Of a DNA stretch of 64,000 nt, positions 16,839 through 25,609 are shown piece after piece (the stretch's first letter is position 1; each line of letters starts with the position of its first letter). This stretch comes from Bin5 sp965207495. Its GTDB lineage: Bacteria; Chloroflexota; Anaerolineae; Caldilineales; Caldilineaceae. Where the stretch lies: NCBI GenBank assembly GCA_965207495.1, contig OZ242287.1, positions 5,394,001 to 5,458,000 on the forward strand, read 5' to 3'. The position numbers and the translations under genes are program-made. The notes beneath the pieces are model-generated. The model ran no database searches, was not told where the DNA came from, and worked only from the letters and a program-made list of their open reading frames with translations.

Positions 16839-18737
16839 CTATAGGTCAAACTCAGCGTCTTCAAGTTCGTCCAAGTCGACGTCGAGGCCCCGCGCGCGGC
16901 GCGTTCTCTGACGTTTTGGCTGCCTCTTCGACGTTGGCTGGCCGCCGCGACGGGCCTTTGTAGGTCTGCCTTCCTCCTCGTCAGACTCCTGGCTGGCGTC
17001 TTCGTTCGCAGCCAGGGAATCGAGCAGTTCCGGGGGCACCTCAATGTCGTCGGGTGAACCGATGACAGGGCCTGACGAGCTTCCCTGCTGGCGTGCGGCC
17101 ATACGCTGGCGCAGCATATCAGCTGTAATAACCTGGGGCAGCTCTTCAGGTCTGAGAGGCCGTTCCGGCGCGGGCTCTTCCTCTTCCGCTTGCGGCGGCA
17201 GTTCCGAGGGATGGAGGGCGGGCTGTGCGCTCTCTACTATTGCATCGGGACTTGCATCGGGACTTGCATCGCCCTCTTCTTTGGCGTCATCCTCGCCGTC
17301 CAACGCTTCGCCGTCCAACGCTTCGCCGAATGTAACCGGCTCTGGCTCATCCACGGCGAAATCTTCGAAGGCAAGGCCAGAGGGCTCTTCTTCCTGGACG
17401 GCCGCGGCGGCGCGCTCGAATGCGCTCAGCGCCTCCTCGGGGTCTACGCCAATGCCGCGTCCTTCTTCTTGCGGGGGGATGGCTTCGGGCCACTCGGCAG
17501 CTGTGCCCTGGTCGGCCGATCTGCTTGCTGCATCGCGTCTTTGCAGCAGTTCAGCGGCCTGGCGGAAGGTGTCTTCGCTCGCTGTAGACTCTTCTTTGTC
17601 GCGCAGGATCTTCTCCGCCATACTGAGCAGGTCCTGCTCACCGGCGGCCATCTGGGCCTGCTCGGCCGCCAGCAGATCCAGTCCTTCTGCGTGGGCTTCG
17701 GTCTCGCTCTTGATATCGATCCGCCATCCCGTCAGCTTGGCTGCCAGACGGGCGTTCTGCCCTGCCTTGCCGATGGCGAGGCTGAGTTGTCGATCCGGGA
17801 CGATGACGATAGCCGTTTTGATGTTGCTGTCTTCTTCAAGAATTACACTCTGCACCTTGGCCGGCCCGAGGGCGCTGGAGATGTAGGTGCGAAGATTGCC
17901 GCTCCACTCGACGACGTCGATCTTCTCGCCCGCCAGCTCGGTCACGATATTCTGAATACGCATGCCGCGCATGCCCACACAGCTGCCCACCGGGTCCACG
18001 CCGGGCAGTGTGGCCATCACGGCCACTTTACTACGGGCGCCCGGTTCGCGGGATATGGCTTTGATCTCGACAGTGCCATCCCGCACCTCCGGGATCTCCT
18101 GTTCCATCAGGCGACGCAGGAGGTCGCGATGGGTACGGCTCAGCTTGATCATCGGGCCGCGACTGCTGCGGTGCACGTCAACCACATACAAGCAGATATA
18201 GTCGCCGCGGCGCAGGTTCTCAGACGGTATCTGCTCCTCTCGGGGCAGCAGGTTTTCGTGCCTGTCGTCGATCAGGATGGTGACAGCGCCGGACACGAGA
18301 TCGACGCTGCGGACCTGGGCAGTGATCGTCTCGCCTACTTTGTGGACAAAATTCTCGTAGACTGTGTCGCGTTCGGCCTCCCTAATGCGCTGCAAGATCA
18401 CCTGTTTGGCGGTCTGGGCGGCGATACGGCCAAAGTTTCCGGGCGTATTCTGCACCATAACGACATCGCCCAGTTCGGAAGCCGGCTCCACCATTCTGGC
18501 ATCGTCTAACAAAATCTCGGTATTCGGGTTGATGATATCTTCGACAACCTCTTTTTCCGCGAACACCATCATCTCGCCCGAGGCCCGGTCCACCTGGGCC
18601 GTGACGTTGGCAACGGAGCCGTAATTGCGCTTATAGGCCGAAATAAGCGCGGCCTCGATTGCGTCAAAAATCACCTCATTATCGAGGTCTTTATCCGCTG
18701 CAACCTGATTGATCCCAGCGATGAGTTCTTTAGTCAT
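16839..18737 (-). CDS. nusA: Transcription termination/antitermination factor NusA
   Basis: RNA-polymerase-associated elongation factor. The N-terminal domain, S1 domain (about residues 130-200, with GAVTILIDDRHENLLPREEQIP) and two KH domains (about 200-345, with GSCVGMRGMRIQNIVTEL and AIGKAGQNARLAAKLTGWRID) are complete. Beyond residue 345 is a long acidic, repetitive tail of about 285 residues rich in Glu, Ala and Pro and ending in a basic patch. It contains short in-frame tandem repeats (ASPD twice and GEALD twice). An extended tail is lineage-specific and of unknown use. AGGAG lies upstream of the ATG at a long spacing. Confidence 0.95.
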   Translation of the reverse strand: MTKELIAGINQVAADKDLDNEVIFDAIEAALISAYKRNYGSVANVTAQVDRASGEMMVFAEKEVVEDIINPNTEILLDDARMVEPASELGDVVMVQNTPGNFGRIAAQTAKQVILQRIREAERDTVYENFVHKVGETITAQVRSVDLVSGAVTILIDDRHENLLPREEQIPSENLRRGDYICLYVVDVHRSSRGPMIKLSRTHRDLLRRLMEQEIPEVRDGTVEIKAISREPGARSKVAVMATLPGVDPVGSCVGMRGMRIQNIVTELAGEKIDVVEWSGNLRTYISSALGPAKVQSVILEEDSNIKTAIVIVPDRQLSLAIGKAGQNARLAAKLTGWRIDIKSETEAHAEGLDLLAAEQAQMAAGEQDLLSMAEKILRDKEESTASEDTFRQAAELLQRRDAASRSADQGTAAEWPEAIPPQEEGRGIGVDPEEALSAFERAAAAVQEEEPSGLAFEDFAVDEPEPVTFGEALDGEALDGEDDAKEEGDASPDASPDAIVESAQPALHPSELPPQAEEEEPAPERPLRPEELPQVITADMLRQRMAARQQGSSSGPVIGSPDDIEVPPELLDSLAANEDASQESDEEEGRPTKARRGGQPTSKRQPKRQRTRRARGLDVDLDELEDAEFDL

Positions 18738-18886
18738 TTTCGTTCAACTACTCCTGAAAACTCGACAATTCGGCTTATTGTCCGCTGTCGGACGGCCGGA
18801 AGATGAAAGGCGACAGCGGAAAAAGCAAGGCAGGTAGCCAAGTGTTCCGAACAGGTATGGCAGGCAACGATCCCGTAGAACAAGAA

Positions 18887-18905
18887 AAGTGGGCGGAACC
18901 CACTT
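18887..18905 (-). promoter_or_regulatory. Leader hairpin upstream of nusA (attenuator-like)
   Basis: In the transcript toward nusA, AAGTGGG pairs perfectly with CCCACTT around a TTCCG loop, followed by a short T-rich run (TTCTTG). It lies about 40 bases after the predicted transcription start and 150 bases before the nusA ATG. It could attenuate or stabilise the operon mRNA. Weak terminator at best, because the T-run is broken. Confidence 0.5.
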
Positions 18906-18954
18906 CAGAGACACAAATCTATCAAATCACACAAGCTCATGCCGATTGCGAGCA

Positions 18955-18983
18955 AGTATAGCAGATTGCCGTCCGGAGAGCAA
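18955..18983 (-). promoter_or_regulatory. Predicted sigma-A-type promoter of the nusA operon
   Basis: Reading the minus strand, TTGCTC (-35) is followed after 17 bases by TATACT (-10). Initiation would give a leader of roughly 210 nucleotides before nusA containing the hairpin above. Position, spacing and -10 quality are good; -35 matches four of six consensus bases. Confidence 0.55.
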
Positions 18984-19402
18984 CTCCCGTTAGCACAGGG
19001 GTAGCCCAAAATAGGGTGTGTTCTCGTATACCTCGAGCGCGATAGACCAAGGTGCGCAGTCTGTCAGTCTGGGTGCGCCCGAAGCCGGACTGCACTCAGG
19101 TGGCCCACGAGAGGGGCCCTTACAAGCATTTGCGGTAGGGCGGTACTGGTCTGGTTACTGCGCCTGGTTACTGCGCCTGATCACAGGAAGTGCCGGGAGG
19201 AGGGAGTCTGGGCAATGAGGCAGACGCCGGCTTTTCGCCAGCTTTAATGCCGCCAGCAGGTCGTTTAGAGCCCGGCCGGTCCCAGGGAACGGACACCGGG
19301 GCAACAGCTCGAAAGCATCCGTTCAAAGGCATCCGTTCAAAGGCATCAGCTCAACGGCAGCAGGGGCTGCTCCGAGCTGCGAACAGGGCTGTCCGGCCCG
19401 CC
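18984..19402. other. Gene-free spacer; rimP not present
   Basis: No gene is supported on either strand between the nusA promoter and the binding-protein gene. Bacterial rimP normally sits here, immediately before nusA; no RimP-like reading frame is visible. The stretch contains two short tandem duplications: TGGTTACTGCGCC twice near 19150-19175 and GCATCCGTTCAAAG twice near 19315-19345. Confidence 0.6.
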
Positions 19403-20323
19403 TTACCGGATCGGCACATGGTGGCGGGCGATGATGGCCTGCCCGTCTTCGCTGAGTACAAAGTCGACGATTTCTCGTATCGTCGGGTCACCGCTTTGCC
19501 GGATGAGCAGGTACAGGGCCCGCGCCAGCGGATACTGGTGATTGACGAGGTCGGCGTCAAATGGTACCCGCCCTTCGACAGAGACCGATTTGACCGTTCG
19601 CTCAGCAGTACCGGTATCTGAGGGGGTCTCGCCATCCGCCGCGGGAGGCATCCCGATCTGCGAAAGGTACGCAGGCGTGACATAGCCGATCGCGTCGCGG
19701 TGGGCAGCCACATACTCCACGACGTTGCTGCTGGTGGACATGACGACCGCAGTCAGAGCGACCCGGTCTTCGTCCATGACGCGTTCTTCGAACAGGTCCC
19801 GGGTGGCGCTGCCACCCTCCCGGCTCACCAGAAGCACATCTCTGGCAGCGCCGCCAACTTGCTCCCAGTTCAGAGCGCGGCCTCTAAAGAGGTCCCGAAC
19901 CTGGGCGAGTGTCAGTGCCTCCACCGGATTATCGGTGTGAACGACGACCGCGATTCCATCCAGCCCGACCGGTATGCGGACGAGCCCTGCTGGTGTGTCA
20001 ACGTCCGGATAGATTGCTGTGCTGGCGGCGATGTCGACCTGCCCGGACGCCAGCCACTGTTCTCCCATCCGGCTGCCACCGCCGAGCAGAGTGAACTGCA
20101 CGTGTGGATTGCGCTCGCTGTAGGCGGAAGTCAGTTCGAGCAGCAAGGGACGCATTTCGGTTGAACCGGCGATCGTCATTGTGACCGGGGCAGGGGCGAG
20201 GGTAGGGATTGCGCCGTTCCCCCGCGGCAATGCGCAGGCGGAAAGCAGACAGCCCGCCAGGATCAGCCATAAGAGCAACCTGCTGAGAAGTTTGGGATGA
20301 AGGTTTCCCTGGTGAAAGTTCAT
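19403..20323 (-). CDS. Phosphate-binding-like (PstS family) lipoprotein
   Basis: Exported periplasmic-binding-type lipoprotein of 306 residues. The signal peptide ends in LSAC at about residue 26. The mature start TMTIAGSTEMRPLLLELTSAY, then LGGGSRMGEQWLASGQVDIAAST, matches PstS-type phosphate-binding proteins, where the GST and SGxG elements contact the anion. The C-terminus (REIVDFVLSEDGQAII) also fits. The chosen ATG overlaps the uppP stop as ATGA; a longer open frame upstream is out-of-frame uppP sequence and lacks any signal peptide. No pstC, pstA or pstB is nearby, so it may act as a sensor or orphan binding protein. Confidence 0.8.
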   Translation of the reverse strand: MNFHQGNLHPKLLSRLLLWLILAGCLLSACALPRGNGAIPTLAPAPVTMTIAGSTEMRPLLLELTSAYSERNPHVQFTLLGGGSRMGEQWLASGQVDIAASTAIYPDVDTPAGLVRIPVGLDGIAVVVHTDNPVEALTLAQVRDLFRGRALNWEQVGGAARDVLLVSREGGSATRDLFEERVMDEDRVALTAVVMSTSSNVVEYVAAHRDAIGYVTPAYLSQIGMPPAADGETPSDTGTAERTVKSVSVEGRVPFDADLVNHQYPLARALYLLIRQSGDPTIREIVDFVLSEDGQAIIARHHVPIR

Positions 20324-21177
20324 CGGAGACCCAGAGCAAAGAGTGATAGAACGACAATGCTGACGAGCAGACAGTAGCCGGAAAACAGATAGAGACTGTT
20401 GCGGCGCACATATGCCAGCAGGAACCGTATTGCGGCATACCCGCAGATCGCGCTGGTGATGAAACCGACCAGCAGGGCCGGCAGTTCGGCTAACACAGCC
20501 GATGGCTGGGTAGCCAGCGTGTCCCCGACCTGCAGCAGACCGGCGCCCAGGAAGGCCGGCGCGCCCAGTAGAAAGCTGTAGCGAGTTGCTGCTTCGCGGC
20601 GCAGGCCCTGGGCCATGGCCGCGGAAATAGTCGTCCCACTGCGGCTGATGCCCGGCGCCAACGCCGCGGCCTGCGCCAGACCGATGAGGAAGGACTGGCG
20701 CAGCGACATTGCCGACAGTGGGGCGCGTACAGCGACATTGCGGGACATCCATTCACTGCCGGCCAGCAACAGGGCCGTCACCGCCAGAAAGAAGGCGGCC
20801 GCCGGCGGCGTATGGTAGAGCCGCTCCAGGGCATCCTTGAACAGCAGTCCGGTGACGGCAGCCGGAACCGACCCCAAGACGATAAACCAACCCAGACGGG
20901 CGTTGACATCCGACAGTGAAGATATCAGCCCTCCCGTTTTGAGAACTTTAGAGAGGCTGCGAAGGGTAGCGCGGACAATGGCGGCAAAGTCCCGCCCAAA
21001 GACAGCCAGGATCGAGAGAAGCGTCCCCAGATGCACGACTGTATCGAAGAGAAGCGATGAAGACGGCCAGCCGAACAGCCAGGGGACGATTACAAGATGG
21101 CCGCTACTGCTGACTGGCAAGAATTCGCTGGCGCCCTGCACGAGACCCAGGACAAACGCTTTGAAAAGGTCAAACAT
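20320..21177 (-). CDS. uppP: Undecaprenyl-diphosphatase UppP/BacA
   Basis: Integral membrane enzyme that recycles the peptidoglycan lipid carrier by removing one phosphate from undecaprenyl diphosphate; also gives bacitracin tolerance. Both catalytic signatures are present: QGASEFLPVSSSGHL (about residues 15-29) and PGISRSGTTIS (about 175-185). About eight hydrophobic segments and 285 residues fit the family. Its stop overlaps the start of the phosphate-binding-like lipoprotein gene, so the two are translationally coupled. Confidence 0.95.
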   Translation of the reverse strand: MFDLFKAFVLGLVQGASEFLPVSSSGHLVIVPWLFGWPSSSLLFDTVVHLGTLLSILAVFGRDFAAIVRATLRSLSKVLKTGGLISSLSDVNARLGWFIVLGSVPAAVTGLLFKDALERLYHTPPAAAFFLAVTALLLAGSEWMSRNVAVRAPLSAMSLRQSFLIGLAQAAALAPGISRSGTTISAAMAQGLRREAATRYSFLLGAPAFLGAGLLQVGDTLATQPSAVLAELPALLVGFITSAICGYAAIRFLLAYVRRNSLYLFSGYCLLVSIVVLSLFALGLR

Positions 21178-21258
21178 AGAGTCACAGTTCTTCGCTTGTG
21201 TACGTCAGCGACGGCAAAGGGGGGTGTCTTCTGGCTCTCCGTCGCTTTGCAGACTGAC

Positions 21259-22431
21259 TTATGGTGACGCGCCCGGCATTGCCTCTACTCTCCGCCGGCG
21301 CTGTTCATGCCGAACCTGCTGATCGGTTATTCGATAGGCATGCAAAAACCGATTCCGGAAGGGTGCGAACGTACCTTGCGCGATCTCCGCTCGAATCTGC
21401 TCCATTAACTTTAGCATAAAGTGAAGGTTGTGGATCGTCGCGAGGCGCAGGCCGCTGATTTCACGGCTGATAGTGAGATGGCGCAGGTAGGCGCGGCTGA
21501 AGGTACGGCATGTGTAACAGGCGCACGCCTCCTGGATGGGGCGGTCGTCTTCGGCGAATCGAGCATTGCGGATGTTGAACCGGCCGGTCGGTGTCAGCAG
21601 TGTGCCGTTGCGTGCGATGCGGGTCGGCAGCACGCAGTCGAACAGATCGACGCCGCGCGAGACCGCCTCGATGATGTCTTCGGGCGCGCCGACGCCCATC
21701 AGATAGCGGGGCTTGTTCGCAGGCAGACGGGGACAGGTTGCGTCGAGCGTACTGTACATCTGCTCTTTCGTTTCGCCGACGGCCAGCCCGCCGATGGCAT
21801 AGCCGGAAAAGTCGATCCCGGTCAGAATCCTGGCGCTCTCTGCCCGCAGTTCCGGATAGATGCCGCCCTGCACGATACCGAAGAGGGCCTGGTCGGGACG
21901 AGAATGGGCGGCTTTGCAGCGCTCGGCCCAGGCATGGGTACGCGATAGCGCCTGGGCCAGATAGTCCGGATCATGGGGATCGGCACACTCGTCCAATACC
22001 ATTGCGATATCGGCGCCGAGCCGCTCCTCGATTTCGATCACTCGTTCTGGCGTAAAGCGGTGGGCCGAACCATCAATATGGCTGCGAAAGGTCACCCCAT
22101 CGGCGTCCAGCTGGCGCCGATGGGCCAGACTGAACACCTGATAGCCGCCGGAGTCGGTCAGAATCGGGCCGTTCCAGCCCATAAAGTTGTGCAAGCCCCC
22201 GAGGCGTTCGATGCGCTCGTGGCCGGGACGCAGATAGAGATGGTAGGTATTGGACAGGAGGATGGACGCGCCCAACTCCGTCAAGTCGCGCGGTTCCAGT
22301 GTCTTGACGTTGGCAGCGGTACCCACGGGGGCAAATGCCGGCATCTCTACGGGACCGTGGGTCGTGTGATAAGTGGAGCGGCGCGCTTGGCCGTCTGTCG
22401 CGTGAATCTGAAACGTGAACTGTGCGGTCAC
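21259..22431 (-). CDS. tgt: tRNA-guanine(34) transglycosylase
   Basis: Exchanges guanine 34 for preQ1 in tRNAs with GUN anticodons. The catalytic region has LTDSGGYQVFSLAHRR (about residue 90) and the nucleophilic Asp in FDCVLPTRIARNGT (about 265). A zinc site is visible as CACYTCRTFSRAYLRHL (about 308-324). Start is GTG with GAGG five bases upstream; no better ATG exists near the conserved N-terminus FTFQIHATDGQARR. The 390-residue length is normal. No queuosine biosynthesis genes are adjacent. Confidence 0.96.
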   Translation of the reverse strand: MTAQFTFQIHATDGQARRSTYHTTHGPVEMPAFAPVGTAANVKTLEPRDLTELGASILLSNTYHLYLRPGHERIERLGGLHNFMGWNGPILTDSGGYQVFSLAHRRQLDADGVTFRSHIDGSAHRFTPERVIEIEERLGADIAMVLDECADPHDPDYLAQALSRTHAWAERCKAAHSRPDQALFGIVQGGIYPELRAESARILTGIDFSGYAIGGLAVGETKEQMYSTLDATCPRLPANKPRYLMGVGAPEDIIEAVSRGVDLFDCVLPTRIARNGTLLTPTGRFNIRNARFAEDDRPIQEACACYTCRTFSRAYLRHLTISREISGLRLATIHNLHFMLKLMEQIRAEIAQGTFAPFRNRFLHAYRITDQQVRHEQRRRRVEAMPGASP

Positions 22432-22471
22432 TTCAGCCTCAAATCAGGTTGGAAACAAAAAAGCAGAAAAA

Positions 22472-22500
22472 ACGCTATCGCATTCCTCCTGCTTTGTCAA
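22472..22500 (-). promoter_or_regulatory. Possible promoter of tgt
   Basis: On the minus strand a perfect TTGACA is followed after 17 bases by TAGCGT, about 40 bases upstream of the tgt GTG. The -35 is consensus but the -10 keeps only T1, A2 and T6, so the call is tentative. Confidence 0.4.
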
Positions 22501-22546
22501 TGCAGTTTCTTCAAAAGGACTTAGCCCAAACCAGAACGAACCGAAT

Positions 22547-23527
22547 TCAGGAACGTCGTTGGCGTAGACGGGCCAGTTCGGCTTTCAGCGCCTGCACCTC
22601 TTCTTCGGCAGCGCGTCGGGCGGCCGCTTCGGCGTCAGCGCGCTGCTTCGCGGCGTCGGCACGCTGCGCCTCGGCGTCGGCGCGTTCTTCCGCCTTTTCA
22701 ATTCTTGACTCAGCGTCCCGCAATTCGGGAACGACATAGTCCGAATACACAACGTCCCGAGCCAGTTCCGCCAGGCGAGGCTCTCGCAGCAGATCTTCAC
22801 GGCGGAACTGGAGGCCGGGCAACACCTGTGAACGGATCACCCCTTCTTCGTCCGGCTCGATCTCTTCATAGTCCCCCGCGACGCCAAGCCGGTAGAAATG
22901 CATGTGCCTGTCGGTGGGGTCAAGGATGTAGTATTCCTTCACCCCGGCGCGGGCATACCCATCTCGTTTTTCTTCAGTATCCCGCTTGACCTCCGCCGAT
23001 GTCGAGTCGGACAACTCCTCCACGATCATGTCGCAGACCCCGATATAGGAGCGTTGATCATTCGCTCCCCACGGCGCCGGATTGTCGTCCAGGATAATGC
23101 CGATGTCAGGCTTGAATACCACTTCCCACTTATCCGAAGGCAGACTTTCATCTGGGACCGACATGTAGGCGCCGGTTTCCAGGCATAGTATCTTTGCAAT
23201 GGGATTCACTTCGAGATAGCAGCTCAGGAGGCGAAAGAACCAGCGATACTGCTCGATCTGGGAAAAATTGGGCCAGGGTTTGGCCTCCAGAATGCCGTTA
23301 TTCCATTCGTAACTGACGTCGACATTCGGGTGAGGGCGTTCATACCACTTCTCCCAATACTCTTCCAGAGTAACGCGGAGGCCGTGGGCGGGCGCCCAGT
23401 TCTCGATGCGCTCAAATTGCGAAGGGGCGGCAATGTCTGCAGGCTTGTCGGACTGCGGGGCGCCGTTTGCCTGGGAGGACTCCGCCTGCTTCTGCGGCAT
23501 GTTGTGGACGATCTCTTTGGGGTCCAT
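22547..23527 (-). CDS. Uma2-family (DUF820) putative endonuclease with coiled-coil tail
   Basis: PD-(D/E)XK-fold protein of unknown role, a family expanded in Cyanobacteria and Chloroflexota. The core (about residues 50-235) shows VVFKPDIGIIL, then IVEELSDSTSAEVKRDTEEKRDGYARAGVKEYYILDPT, giving the expected D...E...K catalytic pattern. After residue 260 comes a highly charged Ala/Glu/Arg coiled coil (repeating RADAxxxRADA units), a tail common in this family. It lies alone between tgt and recA on the same strand with its own ATG; no partner gene is adjacent. Confidence 0.85.
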   Translation of the reverse strand: MDPKEIVHNMPQKQAESSQANGAPQSDKPADIAAPSQFERIENWAPAHGLRVTLEEYWEKWYERPHPNVDVSYEWNNGILEAKPWPNFSQIEQYRWFFRLLSCYLEVNPIAKILCLETGAYMSVPDESLPSDKWEVVFKPDIGIILDDNPAPWGANDQRSYIGVCDMIVEELSDSTSAEVKRDTEEKRDGYARAGVKEYYILDPTDRHMHFYRLGVAGDYEEIEPDEEGVIRSQVLPGLQFRREDLLREPRLAELARDVVYSDYVVPELRDAESRIEKAEERADAEAQRADAAKQRADAEAAARRAAEEEVQALKAELARLRQRRS

Positions 23528-23705
23528 GCATTCTCTTCTTCGCCATTGGAGGCTTCAATGTGCGCCGCAACGCTATACGGAGAGTCTACCACCTCCCACT
23601 GGGCTGACGCAACGGCGCCCGGCTTCATGGGCAGGGCAAACGCTTGACAGTTCGGACGCCCCAATAGCCAGCGATTGGCAGCCACACAGTGCGCTCCGAC
23701 CCGAG

Positions 23706-24809
23706 TCAGGCCGCTTGGGCGAAGAGTTTTTCCTGGGAATTCTCCCCGGCTTCGGTGTCCTGCGCGGCCTTATCTTTGGCTTCTTCTTGCAGCACAAGAT
23801 TGATGGGCAACCCGGTCTGCTCCCGAATCATGCTATCGATCTGCGCGGCGATATCGGTTTTGTCGCCGAGAAAGGCTTTGGCGTTTTCCCGGCCCTGTCC
23901 CAGGCGAAGATCGCCGAAGCGGTAGAAGGCGCCGCGTTTTTCGATGATGTCGAAATCGACGCCCAGGTCCAGCAGGTCTCCCTGCGTACTGACCCCTTCG
24001 TTGTACATGATGTCGAACTCGGCTACCTTGAACGGCGCGGCCACCTTGTTCTTGCGCACCGTCACACGCGTCCGGTTGCCGATCACGTCACTCCCCTGCT
24101 TGATCGACTGGATCCGCCGCACGTCCAAGCGCACACTGGCGTAGAACTTCAGCGCCATGCCGCCTGACGTCGTCTCCGGATTGCCAAACATGATCCCGAT
24201 CTTCTGACGCAGCTGATTGGTGAAGATCAGGCTCGTGTCGGTCGTCTTCACCGCGCCCACCAGCTTGCGCAGGGCCTGGCTCATCAGCCGCGCCTGCAGG
24301 CCGACATGGCTGTCCCCCATCTCGCCTTCGATCTCCGCACGCGGCACCAGCGCGGCCACACTGTCCACCACGACGATGTCCATCGCGCCCGAACGCACCA
24401 GCGCTTCGGCAATCTCCAGCGCCTGTTCCCCTGTATCCGGCTGCGATACGTACAGATCCTCGACATTCACTCCGATCTTGCGCGCATATCCCGAGTCCAG
24501 CGCGTGCTCCACATCGACAAAGCCGCAGACGCCGCCCAACCGCTGCGATTCGGCGACGGCATGCAGGCACAGGGTCGTCTTGCCCGAGCTTTCCGGGCCG
24601 TACACCTCGATGATACGCCCGCGGGGAATGCCGCCCACGCCCAGCGCGATGTCCAGGCTCAGGCTGCCCGTCGGGATCGAGGCCACGTCGAGCCGGGTTG
24701 ACTCCCCCAGCCGCATGATGATCCCATCGCCATAGCGTTTGTTCAGGTTGGCAATGGTTACTTCCAGCGCTTTGGCCGGCCCACTATCGGCTGATCGTTT
24801 TTTCGTCAT
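23706..24809 (-). CDS. recA: Recombinase RecA
   Basis: ATP-dependent strand-exchange protein and SOS co-protease. Walker A GPESSGKTTL (about residues 70-79), Walker B IVVVDSVAALVP, L1/L2 DNA-binding loops including MGDSHVGLQARLMSQALRKL and TNQLRQKIGIMFGNPETTSGGMALKFYASVR are intact. The 367-residue protein ends in an Ala/Glu-rich tail. AGGGAGA precedes the ATG. An SOS box overlaps its near-consensus promoter about 100 bases upstream. No recX follows. Confidence 0.98.
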   Translation of the reverse strand: MTKKRSADSGPAKALEVTIANLNKRYGDGIIMRLGESTRLDVASIPTGSLSLDIALGVGGIPRGRIIEVYGPESSGKTTLCLHAVAESQRLGGVCGFVDVEHALDSGYARKIGVNVEDLYVSQPDTGEQALEIAEALVRSGAMDIVVVDSVAALVPRAEIEGEMGDSHVGLQARLMSQALRKLVGAVKTTDTSLIFTNQLRQKIGIMFGNPETTSGGMALKFYASVRLDVRRIQSIKQGSDVIGNRTRVTVRKNKVAAPFKVAEFDIMYNEGVSTQGDLLDLGVDFDIIEKRGAFYRFGDLRLGQGRENAKAFLGDKTDIAAQIDSMIREQTGLPINLVLQEEAKDKAAQDTEAGENSQEKLFAQAA

Positions 24810-24910
24810 CGTTCTCCCTTACGGTCTGTTATCGGCATCCATCGTCCTGATTGGCGCGCCTCTTCTGAGCGGAGGCGCCAGCTTAACTCCCGAAAATACT
24901 GACTGAATTC

Positions 24911-24940
24911 ATTATAGAACATGTGTTCAGTTTCTGTCAA
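24911..24940 (-). promoter_or_regulatory. recA promoter, consensus -35 and -10
   Basis: Minus strand reads TTGACA, an 18-base spacer, then a perfect TATAAT. The spacer's last 12 bases are the SOS palindrome, so a bound LexA would directly cover the -10 side of the polymerase site. Distance to the recA ATG is about 100 bases. Confidence 0.8.
24917..24928. promoter_or_regulatory. LexA-type SOS box at recA (GAAC-N4-GTTC)
   Basis: Perfect palindrome GAACATGTGTTC inside the recA promoter spacer. GAAC-N4-GTTC is the core of the LexA site in Bacillus, Actinobacteria and several related phyla. The same core recurs upstream of uvrA in this window. lexA itself is not present here. Confidence 0.8.
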
Positions 24941-24957
24941 AACAGCTTCACGGCGGG

Positions 24958-25214
24958 GTGCATCCCAGATTTGGGGTGGGAACAGTCAGGGCGGGAGATT
25001 ATGCTGGAGGCAACTGGAACTGTTTCCCAGTTCTTGGAGAAGCGCAGAGCAGGCACAGGGCCTGTCCCTACCGGAGCGGTCGAGGCATACTGTTGGCTAG
25101 ACACCTTGCTCTAGACACCTTGCTGGGGAAGAATGAGCACGGTGGCTAGCGAGGGCGGGGCGTTGCGGGGGCGCAGCCCCTGCACAAGAGAGGGCCGAAG
25201 GCCCGAACGCCCAA
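24958..25214 (+). repeat. Dispersed intergenic repeat, copy 1
   Basis: About 257 bases related to an inverted copy at 33368-33689. The first 29 bases differ from the other copy at two positions, and the last 79 bases are also near-identical (about five differences). The middle aligns with gaps. The 79-base end contains a GC-rich dyad (GGGGGCGCAGCCCC). No coding capacity is evident. Its placement between genes in two places suggests a non-autonomous mobile or REP/MITE-like family. Confidence 0.7.
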
Positions 25215-25609
25215 AGGCAAGGAAAGAGCAAAAAGGAGAGAGGAGAGGAGGGCGGAGTGAGAGGCCCCCTCGTTCGCTTTACGCGGCGCGGCGAACTGGC
25301 TAAGGCCAGGTCGAACTGACCCTGGGTGATTCGACCTCCTTTCGCGGCAGCGGGGGACAACGGTTGCCGTGCGCTATGCGGAGACGCGAAGCGGACCGGA
25401 ATCCGTCATTGCGGGCGCAATTCGGGATCTTTCGTTATCCAATTCTTGTCTTTTGAAGGCAACAGCGACTATAATCCTCGCGCGATTCAGGTCTCCTCAT
25501 CCGGACTACAGATCTCATCTACTTCAGACGTGTATAGGAAAACCTCCATTCCCACTTCAGAACTGACCCTGCTACTGTGCCCAACCGCGGCGCGTCATTT
25601 GGACCTGGC
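25215..25609. other. Gene-free stretch after repeat copy 1
   Basis: A purine-rich, then mixed-composition spacer of about 395 bases without a supported gene, RNA or terminator on either strand. It precedes a small plus-strand hypothetical gene for which it presumably carries the promoter; I found no convincing -35/-10 pair. Confidence 0.5.

Noticed and set aside
20324..20752. Upstream extension of the PstS-like gene
   Set aside because: It lies entirely inside uppP in another frame and places no signal peptide at the start; the ATG with the lipobox-bearing signal is the sensible start.
25535..25550. Sequencing-adaptor contamination (TTCAGACGTGT)
   Set aside because: Only 11 bases match the adaptor and the following bases differ; likely chance.
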